Source: Aequorivita xiaoshiensis (lineage in GTDB: Bacteria; Bacteroidota; Bacteroidia; Flavobacteriales; Flavobacteriaceae). Taken from it: DNA of 64,000 nt. Positions 63,515 to 64,000 of the stretch are shown in pieces. Positions within the stretch are counted from its first letter, which is position 1, and every line of letters starts with the position of its first letter. Below the pieces are notes generated by a model. It was not told the origin of the DNA. It worked only from the letters and a program-made list of their open reading frames with translations, and made no database searches. A program made the translations under genes and the position numbers. The stretch lies in NCBI RefSeq assembly GCF_022008395.1, contig NZ_JAIRBB010000008.1:50094-114093 (forward strand), written 5' to 3'.

Positions 63515-63889
63515 ATGAGAAAAAAGAAGATTCATGATAAACCTGAGTTGAAAACTTTTAGGCGTAAGTTGCGTAGTAATGCTACGCCTGCAGAAGGTTT
63601 TTTGTGGAAGCATTTACAAAGAAGTCAGCTAGGAGGTAGAAAATTCAGAAGACAACATAGTATTTATAATTATATCGTTGATTTTTATTGTGCTTCGGAA
63701 GGTTTGGTTATTGAACTCGATGGTCAGGTACATATGAACCCCAAAGCTGAAGAATATGATAGGAATCGAGACGCTTTTTTAGAGGACATGGGATTTATTG
63801 TACTTCGATATGAGAATAAGATGGTGTTTGATTTTTTGCCATCAGTTTTAAAGGATATTCGGGATCATTTTAAAGAAAATAGGAAGTAA
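63515..63889 (+). CDS. DUF559 endonuclease-like protein
   Basis: A 124-residue protein of the DUF559 family, related to very-short-patch and restriction-like endonucleases: RKLRSNATPAEGFLWKHLQRSQLGGRKFRRQHSIYNYIVDFYC, then the PD-(D/E)xK-like VIELDGQVHMNPKAEEYDRNRD. ATG 63515 is preceded by GAGGG, a Shine-Dalgarno-like site; a TTG at 63500 is the alternative. It lies between two copies of a 66-bp direct repeat, and so may be part of a duplicated or mobile unit. Confidence 0.83.
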   Translation: MRKKKIHDKPELKTFRRKLRSNATPAEGFLWKHLQRSQLGGRKFRRQHSIYNYIVDFYCASEGLVIELDGQVHMNPKAEEYDRNRDAFLEDMGFIVLRYENKMVFDFLPSVLKDIRDHFKENRK

Positions 63890-63934
63890 ACCCACCTCAC
63901 CCTCCGGGCACCCCTCCCTTTCAGGGTGGGGGGC

Positions 63935-64000
63935 TTTTCTCAAACATCCGCACATGTTTAATTATTTTTATACACACAGCCCCTTCCCCTTCTAAGAATT
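63935..64000 (+). repeat. 66-bp direct repeat, copy 2 (reaches the window edge)
   Basis: Differs from copy 1 at only three positions. It probably continues beyond the window; the region between (63890-63934) is a GC-richer stretch with CACCCT and AGGGTGGGG. Confidence 0.9.

Overview
The window looks like a chromosome segment of a flavobacterium (Bacteroidota, family Flavobacteriaceae). The DNA is AT-rich and many genes sit behind boxes close to TAnnTTTG, the Bacteroidota -7 promoter element. The gene content is also typical: the gliding genes gldA, gldB and gldC, secreted proteins with type IX secretion (T9SS) C-terminal sorting domains, a DAHP synthase fused to chorismate mutase, ribosomal protein THX, and a DnaG without zinc ligands. 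I cannot name genus or species from the sequence alone.

Layout. 1-10.8 kb: the N-terminal part of gldA reads leftwards. A leader peptide with an attenuator precedes the DAHP synthase-chorismate mutase gene, followed by rsgA, dtd, two DUF3857/transglutaminase-like proteins, a MazG-like pyrophosphohydrolase, aroA and queA. 10.9-18.7 kb: a secreted serine protease, rlmN, a decayed T9SS surface protein gene, a polyprenyl diphosphate synthase, and a sigma factor / membrane protein / outer-membrane protein set. 18.8-24.8 kb: dnaG, nadE, gldB-gldC, a fatty-acid-hydroxylase-family membrane protein and a broken REP-associated transposase beside two REP-like repeats. 24.9-28.7 kb: a six-gene operon resembling arsenosugar biosynthesis clusters. 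28.8-31 kb: a DUF481 outer-membrane protein, DUF488 and tryptophan 2,3-dioxygenase. 31-38.7 kb: an envelope operon, coaX - beta-barrel - TPR - lptC - small membrane protein - CNNM/CorC - PpiD-like chaperone. 38.8-42.2 kb: tRNA-Phe, a 20-residue-repeat secreted protein, a GHMP kinase and HMG-CoA reductase (mevalonate pathway), and two very small genes (THX and an unknown). 42.2-49 kb: the complete trpEGDCFBA operon behind a Trp-Trp-Trp leader peptide and attenuator. 49.1-61.3 kb: rhodaneses, CtlX-like hydrolase, SDR/DUF2867, MarC, argS, carbonic anhydrase, NlpC/P60, lpxB, ddl, a PASTA protein and RluD. 61.4-64 kb: an FG-GAP T9SS protein and a DUF559 gene lying between two copies of a 66-bp direct repeat.

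How it works together. Two independent ribosome-mediated attenuators appear to control entry into the aromatic pathway (DAHP synthase) and the tryptophan branch. They have the same architecture: a short ORF rich in the regulated residues, an element at the leader stop codon that can form an antiterminator, then a strong intrinsic terminator. With aroA, these genes cover entry to the shikimate pathway and the whole Trp branch, while tryptophan dioxygenase degrades the product. The envelope genes (lptC operon, lpxB, ddl, PASTA) and the gliding/T9SS genes fit a gliding Gram-negative bacterium. The least ordinary parts are the attenuator pair, the arsenosugar-like operon without an arsM, the 20-residue-repeat protein, the repeat-flanked DUF559 gene and two genes carrying in-frame stop codons.
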